This document shows positions 10,213 to 18,946 of a stretch of DNA of 64,000 nucleotides, piece by piece. Within the stretch, counting starts at the first letter, position 1. The number at the start of each line of letters is the position of its first letter. The position numbers and the translations under genes are program-made. The notes beneath the pieces were generated by a model, which saw only the letters and a program-made list of their open reading frames with translations, did not search any database and had not been told where the DNA came from. This DNA comes from Salmonirosea aquatica (GTDB taxonomy: Bacteria; Bacteroidota; Bacteroidia; Cytophagales; Spirosomataceae), in NCBI RefSeq assembly GCF_009296315.1, contig NZ_WHLY01000001.1, positions 1 through 64,000 on the forward strand. The letters are read 5' to 3'.

Positions 10213-10648
10213 TATTAAATTTTAGATGTTGTGTATTTTGAATACCTAATTGTTAAATTGGTAAAAGTCTAGGTCTTTTGCAATCCTGAAAACTACTACA
10301 CCCATCACCTGGGTCCGTGTCCCAACAGAACTACTACGTCGAAATGTCAGTGGGGACACAGACCTTTACCTTTGAGTATTGCGATTATTCCAAGATCACA
10401 GATTTATTGGCATTGATTATATCTGAGGGTAATTCCATTCCCCTTCTAGCTTTTTAAATTACCAAAAGAGCCTGTCAGGATAAGTGAACAAGGACACAGA
10501 CGAAGCATCGAGGCTTACCCGTGGATATAGACTTGTCCTGATTTTTCTGAGCAAGCATCAAATAGAAATTTGGTGGAAAGCACCGTTATCAAGGTTTTAA
10601 TGAAACTCAGCAAACCGGCTCAATCTCTAATCCATTCCCCTTTCCATC
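10213..10648 (+). other. Non-coding region before IS110 transposase, candidate bridge RNA
   Basis: 436 bases without a gene between the IS630 right end and the IS110 start codon. A strong hairpin is present: GGTCCGTGTCCC (10312-10323) pairs with GGGACACAGACC (10353-10364) with one mismatch and a 29-base loop. IS110-group elements carry a non-coding left end that is transcribed as the bridge RNA guiding target and donor choice, so part of this stretch may be that RNA. The element's left boundary could not be fixed. Confidence 0.35.
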
Positions 10649-11665
10649 ATGTACAAATTCGTCATCGGGATCGACATATCCAAGCTCACGCTGGACGCGG
10701 CGCTGATCGTCGGTGGTCAGCCGCAGTCGGCCACCCACCACCACCTGGGCAACACCGTCGAGCAGATCGCACAGCTCTTCTCCGAGTTGGGCAAAGGCCC
10801 CGGCTTCTCACTCGATGAGTGCCTGGTCTGCGTCGAGGCCACCGGCCTTTACGCCCATCCCCTGCTGACCTTCGCCGCGCAGCACGGCGTGAACCTCTGG
10901 CTCGAGTCGGCGGTTCGAATCAAGAAGTCCATCGGCCTGCAACGCGGTAAAAACGACAAGGCCGATGCACTGCGAATCGCAGTCTACGCGGCCAAGAACC
11001 AGGAAAACGCCCGCCTGTGGAAACCCGCCAGCGCCACGCTCACGGCGGTCAAAAACCTGGCCAGCCTTCGCGATAGGCTAATCAAGAGCAAAAACCAACT
11101 CACCGTTCCCGTCGAGGAGTTCAGCCAGATGGGCGACACGCGCACGGCGGCCATGCTGGGCAAGGCCATGAAATCCACGATTCGCTCCCTGGAAGCTGAC
11201 ATCGCCGCCATAGACAAGCAGATAAAAGCCATGATCGACGCCGATGAAAACCTCAAAGAACTCTTCGCGTTGGCCACCTCGGTGGTGGGTATCGGTACGC
11301 AGACCGCCCTGGCTCTCATGATCTACACCGACGGCTTCACGCTATTCGACGACGCTAGAAAACTGGCTTGCTATGCCGGGGTTGCTCCCTTCGTCTATGC
11401 CTCGGGCACCAGCGTCAAGGGCAGAACCCGCGTCTCGAAGATGGCCAACATGGACCTGAAAACCGCCCTGCACATGGCCTCGCTGACGGCCGTCAAGCTC
11501 GACGTACAGCTCAAGGCCTACTACCAGCGAAAAGTTGCCGACGGCAAGAGCAAGATGTCGGTTCTCAACGCCGTCAAGGCTAAACTTCTCCACCGAGTCT
11601 TGTCAGTGGTCAGACGAAAACAGAAATATGAAAATTCCGCTAATTTCTCTTTGGTTTTGTCATAG
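10649..11665 (+). CDS. IS110-family transposase (DEDD recombinase)
   Basis: A 338-residue IS110-type transposase. The N-terminal RuvC-like DEDD domain starts at residue 5 (Ile-Gly-Ile-Asp-Ile-Ser-Lys) and holds Val-Glu-Ala-Thr-Gly at about 70 and Lys-Asn-Asp-Lys-Ala-Asp-Ala at about 103. The C-terminal Transposase_20 domain (residues about 205-300) includes Val-Val-Gly-Ile-Gly...Leu-Ala-Cys-Tyr-Ala-Gly-Val-Ala-Pro and the catalytic-Ser region Ser-Gly-Thr-Ser-Val-Lys-Gly-Arg. The gene is full length and intact. The family inserts seamlessly using a bridge RNA and makes no terminal inverted repeats, so the element's outer edges are not visible here. GC content is clearly higher than in the EVE-HNH gene that follows. 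Confidence 0.9.
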   Translation: MYKFVIGIDISKLTLDAALIVGGQPQSATHHHLGNTVEQIAQLFSELGKGPGFSLDECLVCVEATGLYAHPLLTFAAQHGVNLWLESAVRIKKSIGLQRGKNDKADALRIAVYAAKNQENARLWKPASATLTAVKNLASLRDRLIKSKNQLTVPVEEFSQMGDTRTAAMLGKAMKSTIRSLEADIAAIDKQIKAMIDADENLKELFALATSVVGIGTQTALALMIYTDGFTLFDDARKLACYAGVAPFVYASGTSVKGRTRVSKMANMDLKTALHMASLTAVKLDVQLKAYYQRKVADGKSKMSVLNAVKAKLLHRVLSVVRRKQKYENSANFSLVLS

Positions 11666-11712
11666 AAATCCACGGAATAGAGACTTAGGCCATGGAATGG
11701 GGCTAGGATCAA

Positions 11713-12954
11713 TTATTTCTTTTTAATGGGAATATCTCTTATTTTTTTTATTTCCTGAATTGTAAAAGCTGTTTTTCTTGAGTGAATCATTGCATGACAA
11801 TTAGGGCATACAGGGATCAAATCCTTAATTGGATCAACATTATATTCATTCCCAATTGATGATATTTGATTAACATGATGAACATGAATAAACCCTTTTC
11901 CTACCTCACCAAAATATCTTTCAAAGTTGAAATGACAGACTGCACAGGAATAACCGTAATGTGATAAACATCTCCTACGAGCTTCGGGATTTCTTTCATA
12001 ACGGGTTTGTGTTACTTCAATAGATTTACCTTCCCGAAAAGTGTCTATTTTATTACCTGCTTCTTCATTGAAGAGAAAGCTAGTCTTTGCATAATTATTT
12101 TTTATGATAAAATCAAACCATATGGATTCCAAAGAGTTAACTAATTCCTTATTAACTGAAATACCCCCTTGCTGTGGAAGCCATGTTTGAATATTATTAG
12201 GATCAATACTTTCTAACGACTCTATATTTAAAAGAGGATTTTCTTCCGGGTTTATTAAAGTATCAAATTCAACATCAATGTAATTGGCAGTTTTTCCTTC
12301 TTCACCGTTCCAATGAGGGGCCACGTAATAGGACGTCTTAGCATAACCACTACCCATAATGCCTTTAGGTTCTACACCCAGACGTATCAGAAAAATTCTA
12401 TCCCCTTTTCTTATGCTCTTTGAGTTTCCACAACTCCATCTTCCTTCGAAGGTTCCGACGTTTTCGTGATAATAAATATTCTCTTTTAGATCAACCCAAT
12501 CCCAATTATTCGGATTCCAAGAACAGAGAAATGTATTCGAGTTGTTCCTATTTTCAGCGTGGGATTGGCTAGGAGAATCCAAGTAATGTTTTATGGATTT
12601 CAATAAGTTATTCAAAGTCTTATCCGACTCTCTGTTGACCCAGGCAGGTGCTTCTTTATGTGAATCTAAAGAATTTGCAGGAATAAAATTTATGTTATTA
12701 TTGAGGATAGATGTTTTACCTGTCACCAAACCTATTTCACAATCAGGCTCATCTGACAATGCTTTTATATAAAATTTATTTGCTTTAACAGGATGCCCCT
12801 CGTCTTTGAATTTTTTGGTAAGCCGGGGATGAACAAAAACCAATTCTGTCTCCTTTCTATTTTGATGATGTGGCTTTTGCTCTCTTTCAAATTGGAAACC
12901 GGCTTCTTCCAATTTTAAATGAAGTGAATCATAGATAGCTCTTCTATTTACCAT
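11713..12954 (-). CDS. EVE-domain HNH endonuclease (modification-dependent type)
   Basis: A 413-residue protein with three parts. Residues 1-125 are unassigned. Residues about 140-282 match an EVE (PUA-like) domain, with Leu-Cys-Ser-Trp-Asn-Pro, Gly-Arg-Trp-Ser-Cys-Gly, Lys-Gly-Asp-Arg-Ile-Phe-Leu and Gly-Ile-Met-Gly-Ser-Gly. Residues about 330-392 are an HNH/McrA nuclease: Cys337-x2-Cys340, the His-Val-His-His active site at 357-360, Cys383-x2-Cys386 and a late His391. EVE domains bind modified bases, and EVE-HNH fusions are known or predicted modification-dependent restriction enzymes acting on phage DNA. The gene follows the helicase/methylase/ATPase cluster on the same strand after a 340-base gap. 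It is AT-rich. Confidence 0.82.
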   Translation of the reverse strand: MVNRRAIYDSLHLKLEEAGFQFEREQKPHHQNRKETELVFVHPRLTKKFKDEGHPVKANKFYIKALSDEPDCEIGLVTGKTSILNNNINFIPANSLDSHKEAPAWVNRESDKTLNNLLKSIKHYLDSPSQSHAENRNNSNTFLCSWNPNNWDWVDLKENIYYHENVGTFEGRWSCGNSKSIRKGDRIFLIRLGVEPKGIMGSGYAKTSYYVAPHWNGEEGKTANYIDVEFDTLINPEENPLLNIESLESIDPNNIQTWLPQQGGISVNKELVNSLESIWFDFIIKNNYAKTSFLFNEEAGNKIDTFREGKSIEVTQTRYERNPEARRRCLSHYGYSCAVCHFNFERYFGEVGKGFIHVHHVNQISSIGNEYNVDPIKDLIPVCPNCHAMIHSRKTAFTIQEIKKIRDIPIKKK

Positions 12955-13296
12955 TTTTTAAGATTGCTTGAACGTACTTCAATTACTTTCTAAAATCTCG
13001 AGAACGTAGTAAACTGTGTCATTGCCTGCGACCCAATATGGTTTGTCTAGCCCTAAAATATGGGGACAACTTAATTAGAACAGGCCTTTTGAGATTTTAA
13101 CCTTTAGATTTTGCTATATGCTATCCTAACCGTCAACGGTGCATATTATTGGTTGCTGCCCCTTACATTCTTGTATCGGGCCTGTGTCATCACAGGCTAA
13201 TGAGTAGCATGGACAGAAAATAGGTGTAATCGCTGACCGTTTCGAAATGGGGCTTAGCATGGCTGTTTTACTACATTTCTCGTTGAAAGTAAGATC
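12955..13296. other. Intergenic gap, nothing recognised
   Basis: 342 AT-rich bases between the EVE-HNH gene and the ATPase gene. No open frame, RNA gene or clear terminator was found. It probably holds the EVE-HNH promoter. Confidence 0.4.
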
Positions 13297-15048
13297 TTAG
13301 CCTCTTTTTACTCCTGTCTCGAAGTCCTTTACAGCATTATACGCTTCCTCTAATTCTGCCCGATATAAAGCTTCATCGCCATAATGTGCCCCAAGGTTCA
13401 GGACTCGTCCCCGAATTTCGTTTAACTTGTTTGCAGACTCAACTAATTTTTCAGCTGCCTCTTTGTCGTTTTTGTAGTGCTCGATTAGGTAGTTGAATAC
13501 ATCGTTCTTATAGGAATTAGCTTGCCCTATTTCTCTGTGTCTTTCATCGTCCGCACCAGATTCTGCTGTTAGGGCTAGTGATTTGAGATTTTCTAATCGT
13601 TCTTCTGAAACAAAATCATTCAATAAAACCCTTTTGAATCTTTCTATCAATTGCTGGTGAACTTCTCTTTTAACGCTACCCAAAGTAATGACCAATTCTT
13701 TGAAAACAGTAAATCGCGTCAACTCCATCAAAGTAGGGTCAAAGAAGATCCTTAACAATTCCTCTGTTTTTTTGCGTAGGTAGAGTGCGCAAGCTTCAAA
13801 ATCATTGGCATCTAAAAATTCTCGTGCCTTCTTCAGCGAATCTTTTGTTTCCAGGGACAGGGGATTTACAAAACGGCCTTCGCCATCAAACAAATGAGCT
13901 TGTTCGTACAGTTCAAACCATTTCCAACTCCCCGCATCAGCTGCCAAGCTATTGCGTAGAATATTGTAGAATCCCTTGTCATGCGTCAGAATGATTAGCT
14001 GATAGTTTTGGAAATCCTCGTTCTCCCGTAGGTATTTGATCACTTTCATCCGGTTGGACATATCAAGGCTGATAAGCAGATCGTCCAGTACTAGAATCCG
14101 CAGGTCATCGCGGCCTGGAATTCCTTTGAATTTCTGTCCGACCATGGCCAGACGAATTGACAGGGCCAGGGCTGTTAATCTTGCTTCATTTAAAAACGAC
14201 TGCGGCTTGGGGACTCGGGAAGTCAGTGTCTTGTCACATTCAAGGGTGAGGTTGATGATCGATTCTTTCCAGGCATAAGGGTCTTCATCGCTAATCTCTA
14301 ATATTCTAATAGGTTCCAAAACAGGCTTATAGAGTTCGCTTGCATCTAAAAATATGCCCAATAAGGGTTCAATGTCAGGTAACAGTCGGCGGAACTCGTC
14401 AGCAAATCGCCGATTGAAATTTTCTATTTTTTCGAGCAATGCGCTGTAATCATTGCCCCTCCGCCCAGTGCGTCGTATAAGCCCCCGCCTGTCCTTCAGA
14501 GCTTCGAGTTCTTTGCGAATGCTTTTCAATTCATCTTCAAAAGTAGGAGCGCTGGCACTCGTGGCGTCAATTTGCCAGTACATTAGGATTTCCTTTTCAA
14601 AAATAGGCCATACATTGGCATCTTCGGAGTTACGGAAATGAAAGAAATTTGATAATAATCGATAGTTCATGAAATCAGAGGCCAAATTAGCCAACCGAAT
14701 CTTAGAATCATTAGGATCATCGGGCCTATATCCTAAATTATGTTCTCTATTGGGATTTAGTTCATAAAGACTATTGAAAGCATCGTCAAGCTCAACCTGA
14801 ATAAATGGTGGAAATTCTGTTTCAGAAATATATCGGTTTAATAAGTTTTCATCGTGGGTAGAATCGAAATACTTCTCCCAATATTTGCCGATAATGCTGC
14901 TTTGCATAAAGGTATGTAGAGCAGCATAAATGCTTGATTTACCAGATCCATTATTTCCATAAATAAGTATATTCTTTGACTCAAAGTCTAATACTTGTTC
15001 TGGACCGAAAGCTTTAAAATTTTGTATAAATAATCTTTTGATTTTCAT
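13297..15048 (-). CDS. RecF/SMC-like AAA ATPase of Hma-type defence cluster
   Basis: A 583-residue ABC-type (RecF/SMC-like) ATPase. Walker A is Gly-Asn-Asn-Gly-Ser-Gly-Lys-Ser at residues 31-38. Walker B is Ile-Leu-Val-Leu-Asp-Asp-Leu-Leu-Ile-Ser-Leu-Asp at about 318-330, followed by Ile-Leu-Thr-His-Asp (switch His). The middle is charged and probably coiled coil. The C-terminal third (Lys-Lys-Ala-Arg-Glu-Phe-Leu-Asp-Ala-Asn-Asp...) is helical. It is the third gene of a minus-strand operon, 22 bases after the methylase stop. The helicase, methylase, ATPase order matches what PADLOC lists as Hma. Its role is probably to couple ATP use to DNA sensing or translocation; this is inferred from the family. 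Confidence 0.78.
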   Translation of the reverse strand: MKIKRLFIQNFKAFGPEQVLDFESKNILIYGNNGSGKSSIYAALHTFMQSSIIGKYWEKYFDSTHDENLLNRYISETEFPPFIQVELDDAFNSLYELNPNREHNLGYRPDDPNDSKIRLANLASDFMNYRLLSNFFHFRNSEDANVWPIFEKEILMYWQIDATSASAPTFEDELKSIRKELEALKDRRGLIRRTGRRGNDYSALLEKIENFNRRFADEFRRLLPDIEPLLGIFLDASELYKPVLEPIRILEISDEDPYAWKESIINLTLECDKTLTSRVPKPQSFLNEARLTALALSIRLAMVGQKFKGIPGRDDLRILVLDDLLISLDMSNRMKVIKYLRENEDFQNYQLIILTHDKGFYNILRNSLAADAGSWKWFELYEQAHLFDGEGRFVNPLSLETKDSLKKAREFLDANDFEACALYLRKKTEELLRIFFDPTLMELTRFTVFKELVITLGSVKREVHQQLIERFKRVLLNDFVSEERLENLKSLALTAESGADDERHREIGQANSYKNDVFNYLIEHYKNDKEAAEKLVESANKLNEIRGRVLNLGAHYGDEALYRAELEEAYNAVKDFETGVKRG

Positions 15049-15070
15049 AGGAATAGAGGGAGCCTAACAC

Positions 15071-18000
15071 TTACTTTTTACCCACGGCGCTAAGAATTTT
15101 CCGCACTGGCTCTACTGTATGCGCCTGAGCGATGACCCGGTTGCGTAGTTCGGACTTAGGGTTATTGACCATGTCAATCCATACCTGCCATTCCTCCTGG
15201 GTGTCGTTATTGGTGCTTTGTTGATATTCCGTTACTTTTCCTGCCCATTCTATCACTTCGCAGCCTTCTGTCTGTACCTCCACCGGAAAATACAATTCGA
15301 ATACCATAGCGTCCAGCAGTTGTTCGGTAAGGGTGATGTCGATGCCGTGACGTTTGGCGGCGATGACAGCACTTACGTAGCGCTCGATAATAGGCCGTTG
15401 CCAGTCGTTGGCCTCCGCTATGGGAATGCGGCCCAGGTTTTTGAACAGCAATTGATGCCCGTTTTGAATTCTGATACAGTAGTTGCTGATCAGGAACCAG
15501 CCTATTTTTGAATTCAGGATGCCCAGTAGTACTTTATCCGCTTTGGGAATGACCCACATGGAATCATTGCAGTATAAGCCTGTTTCATCCAGAATGAAGC
15601 AAGGTGTTACCTGAAATTTTTGATACATGATTTTGGGTTCATCGAATACTTTGTAATAGTCACAAGCTCGCAACTCCCACCAATAGTCTCCCTGATCGTA
15701 CCGCTTAGTTGCCCTTTTTTTGTAGGGGAGCAAATGCTCGTATATACGCGGATAAGTTTCAGCCAGCCATTTTTCGGGGGGCATTTTCTTGCGTTCACGA
15801 TTAGTGACGCCCTTTTCAAACCTAATCAAATATCGATCAGGGATAGGAGTGTCGTAACGCTTTATATCACGCCCCATGAGCATTAGTTTGATTATTTCAT
15901 GGGTCGGGTCATCCGCGAGTAGAGATAAGCCAATGCTTGGTTCAGGCGAAAAAGCCTCAGTCAAACCTGATTTTATGCCATAATATGCATCCCTGACATA
16001 CTGTTTCAAGGGAACCCCTACCGCATTCATCTGACCAAGCAGCCGAAGCGTATCGGCATCGACTATTTTCCAAATGTCGTCGTCAGCCAGCGAATCGGTG
16101 GGTACGTCAAAAAGGTTTTCGTTGAAGTAAGCGCTCAATCCCTTGGGAAAATCGAGCGTGTCAACTTCCAATGCCCCCAACGATTTGGTGGCTGGTCGCT
16201 CCTGCACCGACAGGATGCAAGAGTAGGTAGTAGCCTCCGAAAACACGGGCAAATCGCCGAAGTTGATGAGGGCGTCGATGCGTTTGGTTTTTAGAAAACG
16301 GCGCAGGTTTTCGCCGTAGTTGGTGCGCAGCCAGTGGTTGGGCAGGATGTAGGTGAGCGTACCGCCAGGTTTGAGCAGCCGGATGCCTAGCCTTACGAAA
16401 TACACGTAGAGATCGGCCATACCCGAATAGATGTCGGGATACTGTGCTTTCAACCACGGCTTGATGTCGCCTAACGATTCCTGCCGCACGTAGGGCGGAT
16501 TTGCCAGCACGATGTCAAAGTAACCAAACTCGTCGGCCTTTCCGATGCGCTTGGCGATACCAGTGAGGTTGAACATCCAGTCGGCGCGGAAAAACGCCGC
16601 GTGTTGGTTCTGATCGAAGGGATCCCACCTCACCAGCCGCTCGGCGATTTCGTGATCCCAGCCGACCGCTTCGTACAGCGCGACCAATTCGTGCCTGAGT
16701 TCAAAATCCAGGGCGCGGTACTTTTGCTTCGTGGCCGGCGTGCGCGCATTGAAGTACCGAGCCCGCACGTTTTTCAACTCGCTTTGCTTTTGCTCGATTC
16801 GATCCACAAGCGCCACATTCTGAATCGACAATTGACTACCAGCCGTTTCAATCATATACAGCGAGTCAGCGGCCACAAATTTCAATTCCAGGTTGGGCAA
16901 CGGCCGAATTCCAAGGTTGGGTTGGGCGTGCGTTACGCGCTGATCCACGATCAGCGAAATGAAACAGCGCAGTTTGGTAATCTGCACGGCGATAGGTTGG
17001 ATGTCGAGGCCATACAGGCAGTTCTCGATCAGGTAAAGCTTGCGGCCATAGTCGAGTTCATTGTTGGCAAAGGCGCGTTCGATGTCCTCAATCAACGGTT
17101 CGTGTAGCGTGGCGTCGGTCAGTTCGCGCACTTTTTCGATCTGCTTTTGCTTCCAGCGTTCGTTGTGCGGGTCGAGTTTCCGCAACAGGAACACCATTTT
17201 GTGCAATATGCCCAGGGAAAAAGCCCCGGAGCCACAGGCCGGGTCCAGAATTTTGCAGGCATCGAGCGCACCGATGAGCGTTGATACCTCACGGTCGTGA
17301 AATTGATGGTGGTCGCTGGTATAGGCAAACAAATCGCGTAGCCGGGGGCGAATATTCTGAGCTTCTGGATGCTCTTTTGCCAGAGCGTTATCTAGGTGGG
17401 CGGTCAGACTTTCGTCCACCATGTAATCCACGATTTCGCGGGGCGTGTAGAATGAGCCGGTGAGCTTGCGGGCCGTGGATTGCGTCTCCGGCACGTAAGA
17501 AGCCAGCAGATTTTCAAACACCTTTCCGAGTAGTTCAGGATCGAGGGCTATTTCCTCTTCGATGGGTGTGTTTTCGTCAATCGTAAACTTGTACTTGTGC
17601 AGCAAGTCGATGAGCGGCCGGACTTTGTAGCGTTTGCCCTTAGTGCCGTACACCTCGTTGAGGTCAACTTCGATTTCTTCATCTTTGCCTTCGGGATGGA
17701 AAAACAAGTGGTCGGGTACCTTCAACCGTTCCTCATGGTCGATGCGGTTAGAGAAGCAATCGACCCGAATCTTCACATTGGGGTCGTCCGTATCATTGTC
17801 GAGATTTTCAAAAAGTCCCCCGTTCAGGAAAGGAATGTTTTCAAACAAGTCCAGCGCCTGACTTTCGTCTTTGAAAAATCTTTTGTAGCGGTAGTAGGTT
17901 TGAATGCCGTTTTGCCGCTTCACAAAAGTCCGGGAGCCGGACTTGTCTTTCTCCATTTCGGTATTAAGCGTAGCAAAAAACAGGTTTTGCAGAATCGCTT

Positions 18001-18946
18001 TGTAGTAGGTGCTGCCTGTTTTGTCGGAAAAGTTGAGAACCTTGCGCAAACGGGTATAATCAAACAGTTCATCCGGGATGAGCGGTTCGCCCGCGACCGT
18101 TTTCTCTTTGAGGAACCAAACAAAAATGAGTCTCGTCAGAAGCCGAATTACATTCTGCGCGTTGCGAACCTCGCGCTTCGACCCGTCATCGTCAGGGTAC
18201 TCTACTTCCTGAATGGCCCAGAAGTACCAATTGGCCAGTTCGCGGTAAAAGCGTTTATTTAATTCGGAACTATCGAGCGTTTTCTGCCAGGCATTGTGTA
18301 GCTCCACGAAGTTTTTTACCCCATAGTCCGCCTTGATCTTTGGCAGACTCAAATCGTAAAGTACCTCGATGTGAGCGCGATGAGGGTGAGAAATGCGAAT
18401 ATCTTTGATTATAGTGACTTTTTCAAGTACGTCGCTGTCGGCGTCCCGCTTGTTCAGCCTCCTTTTGATGACAGACAAGGAAAGCGTGTCGCCACAGCGA
18501 AAAAGCACCATTACGGGCATGGGAAAGGCCCGGTTCAATTCTCGGGTAATGTCGGCTAGTTTGGTTCGGGAATACGTTTGCTCGGATTTTAATTCAATGG
18601 CAAAAAATAGGTAGGCTTCTATGATGGTGTCGTTCAGGCGTCCTGCGTCGAACAGTCCCATCTGGCGATTCATTTCGGCTTCGGTCAACTGAAAAAGCAG
18701 ATGCACTTCCATCCAGTCGGCTACTTGCGCCCTGTCCAGGTTCATGCGTTCTCCCACGCCGAAAGCATCATTCAGTTCCGCAAACGTCGGTCGTAAAAGC
18801 GGACTTCGACGTTCAGTATTGTACCCCAGTACCTGAAATAGATTGATAGCGTTTTCGAACAGATTACCATCCCCAAAGTGCTTGATAGCATTTTGGAGGT
18901 TCTTTTTCATATCGCCAACCGAACCTTTTACTTTATCACTAACCAT
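15071..18946 (-). CDS. Eco57I/PglX-like adenine DNA methyltransferase
   Basis: A 1,291-residue N6-adenine methyltransferase of the Eco57I class. SAM-binding motif I (Asp-Pro-Ala-Cys-Gly-Ser-Gly-Ala-Phe) lies at about residue 566, catalytic Asn-Pro-Pro-Tyr at about 814, and the C-terminal 350 residues probably form the target-recognition domain. The N-terminal 400 residues have a segment Ala-Ile-Glu-Leu-Lys (near 123) that could be the remains of a PD-(D/E)XK site, but I do not claim a nuclease. The start ATG (18946) overlaps the helicase stop by 19 bp, so translation is coupled. In known relatives such enzymes mark host DNA so that the partner helicase/nuclease machinery spares it. Confidence 0.85.
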   Translation of the reverse strand: MVSDKVKGSVGDMKKNLQNAIKHFGDGNLFENAINLFQVLGYNTERRSPLLRPTFAELNDAFGVGERMNLDRAQVADWMEVHLLFQLTEAEMNRQMGLFDAGRLNDTIIEAYLFFAIELKSEQTYSRTKLADITRELNRAFPMPVMVLFRCGDTLSLSVIKRRLNKRDADSDVLEKVTIIKDIRISHPHRAHIEVLYDLSLPKIKADYGVKNFVELHNAWQKTLDSSELNKRFYRELANWYFWAIQEVEYPDDDGSKREVRNAQNVIRLLTRLIFVWFLKEKTVAGEPLIPDELFDYTRLRKVLNFSDKTGSTYYKAILQNLFFATLNTEMEKDKSGSRTFVKRQNGIQTYYRYKRFFKDESQALDLFENIPFLNGGLFENLDNDTDDPNVKIRVDCFSNRIDHEERLKVPDHLFFHPEGKDEEIEVDLNEVYGTKGKRYKVRPLIDLLHKYKFTIDENTPIEEEIALDPELLGKVFENLLASYVPETQSTARKLTGSFYTPREIVDYMVDESLTAHLDNALAKEHPEAQNIRPRLRDLFAYTSDHHQFHDREVSTLIGALDACKILDPACGSGAFSLGILHKMVFLLRKLDPHNERWKQKQIEKVRELTDATLHEPLIEDIERAFANNELDYGRKLYLIENCLYGLDIQPIAVQITKLRCFISLIVDQRVTHAQPNLGIRPLPNLELKFVAADSLYMIETAGSQLSIQNVALVDRIEQKQSELKNVRARYFNARTPATKQKYRALDFELRHELVALYEAVGWDHEIAERLVRWDPFDQNQHAAFFRADWMFNLTGIAKRIGKADEFGYFDIVLANPPYVRQESLGDIKPWLKAQYPDIYSGMADLYVYFVRLGIRLLKPGGTLTYILPNHWLRTNYGENLRRFLKTKRIDALINFGDLPVFSEATTYSCILSVQERPATKSLGALEVDTLDFPKGLSAYFNENLFDVPTDSLADDDIWKIVDADTLRLLGQMNAVGVPLKQYVRDAYYGIKSGLTEAFSPEPSIGLSLLADDPTHEIIKLMLMGRDIKRYDTPIPDRYLIRFEKGVTNRERKKMPPEKWLAETYPRIYEHLLPYKKRATKRYDQGDYWWELRACDYYKVFDEPKIMYQKFQVTPCFILDETGLYCNDSMWVIPKADKVLLGILNSKIGWFLISNYCIRIQNGHQLLFKNLGRIPIAEANDWQRPIIERYVSAVIAAKRHGIDITLTEQLLDAMVFELYFPVEVQTEGCEVIEWAGKVTEYQQSTNNDTQEEWQVWIDMVNNPKSELRNRVIAQAHTVEPVRKILSAVGKK

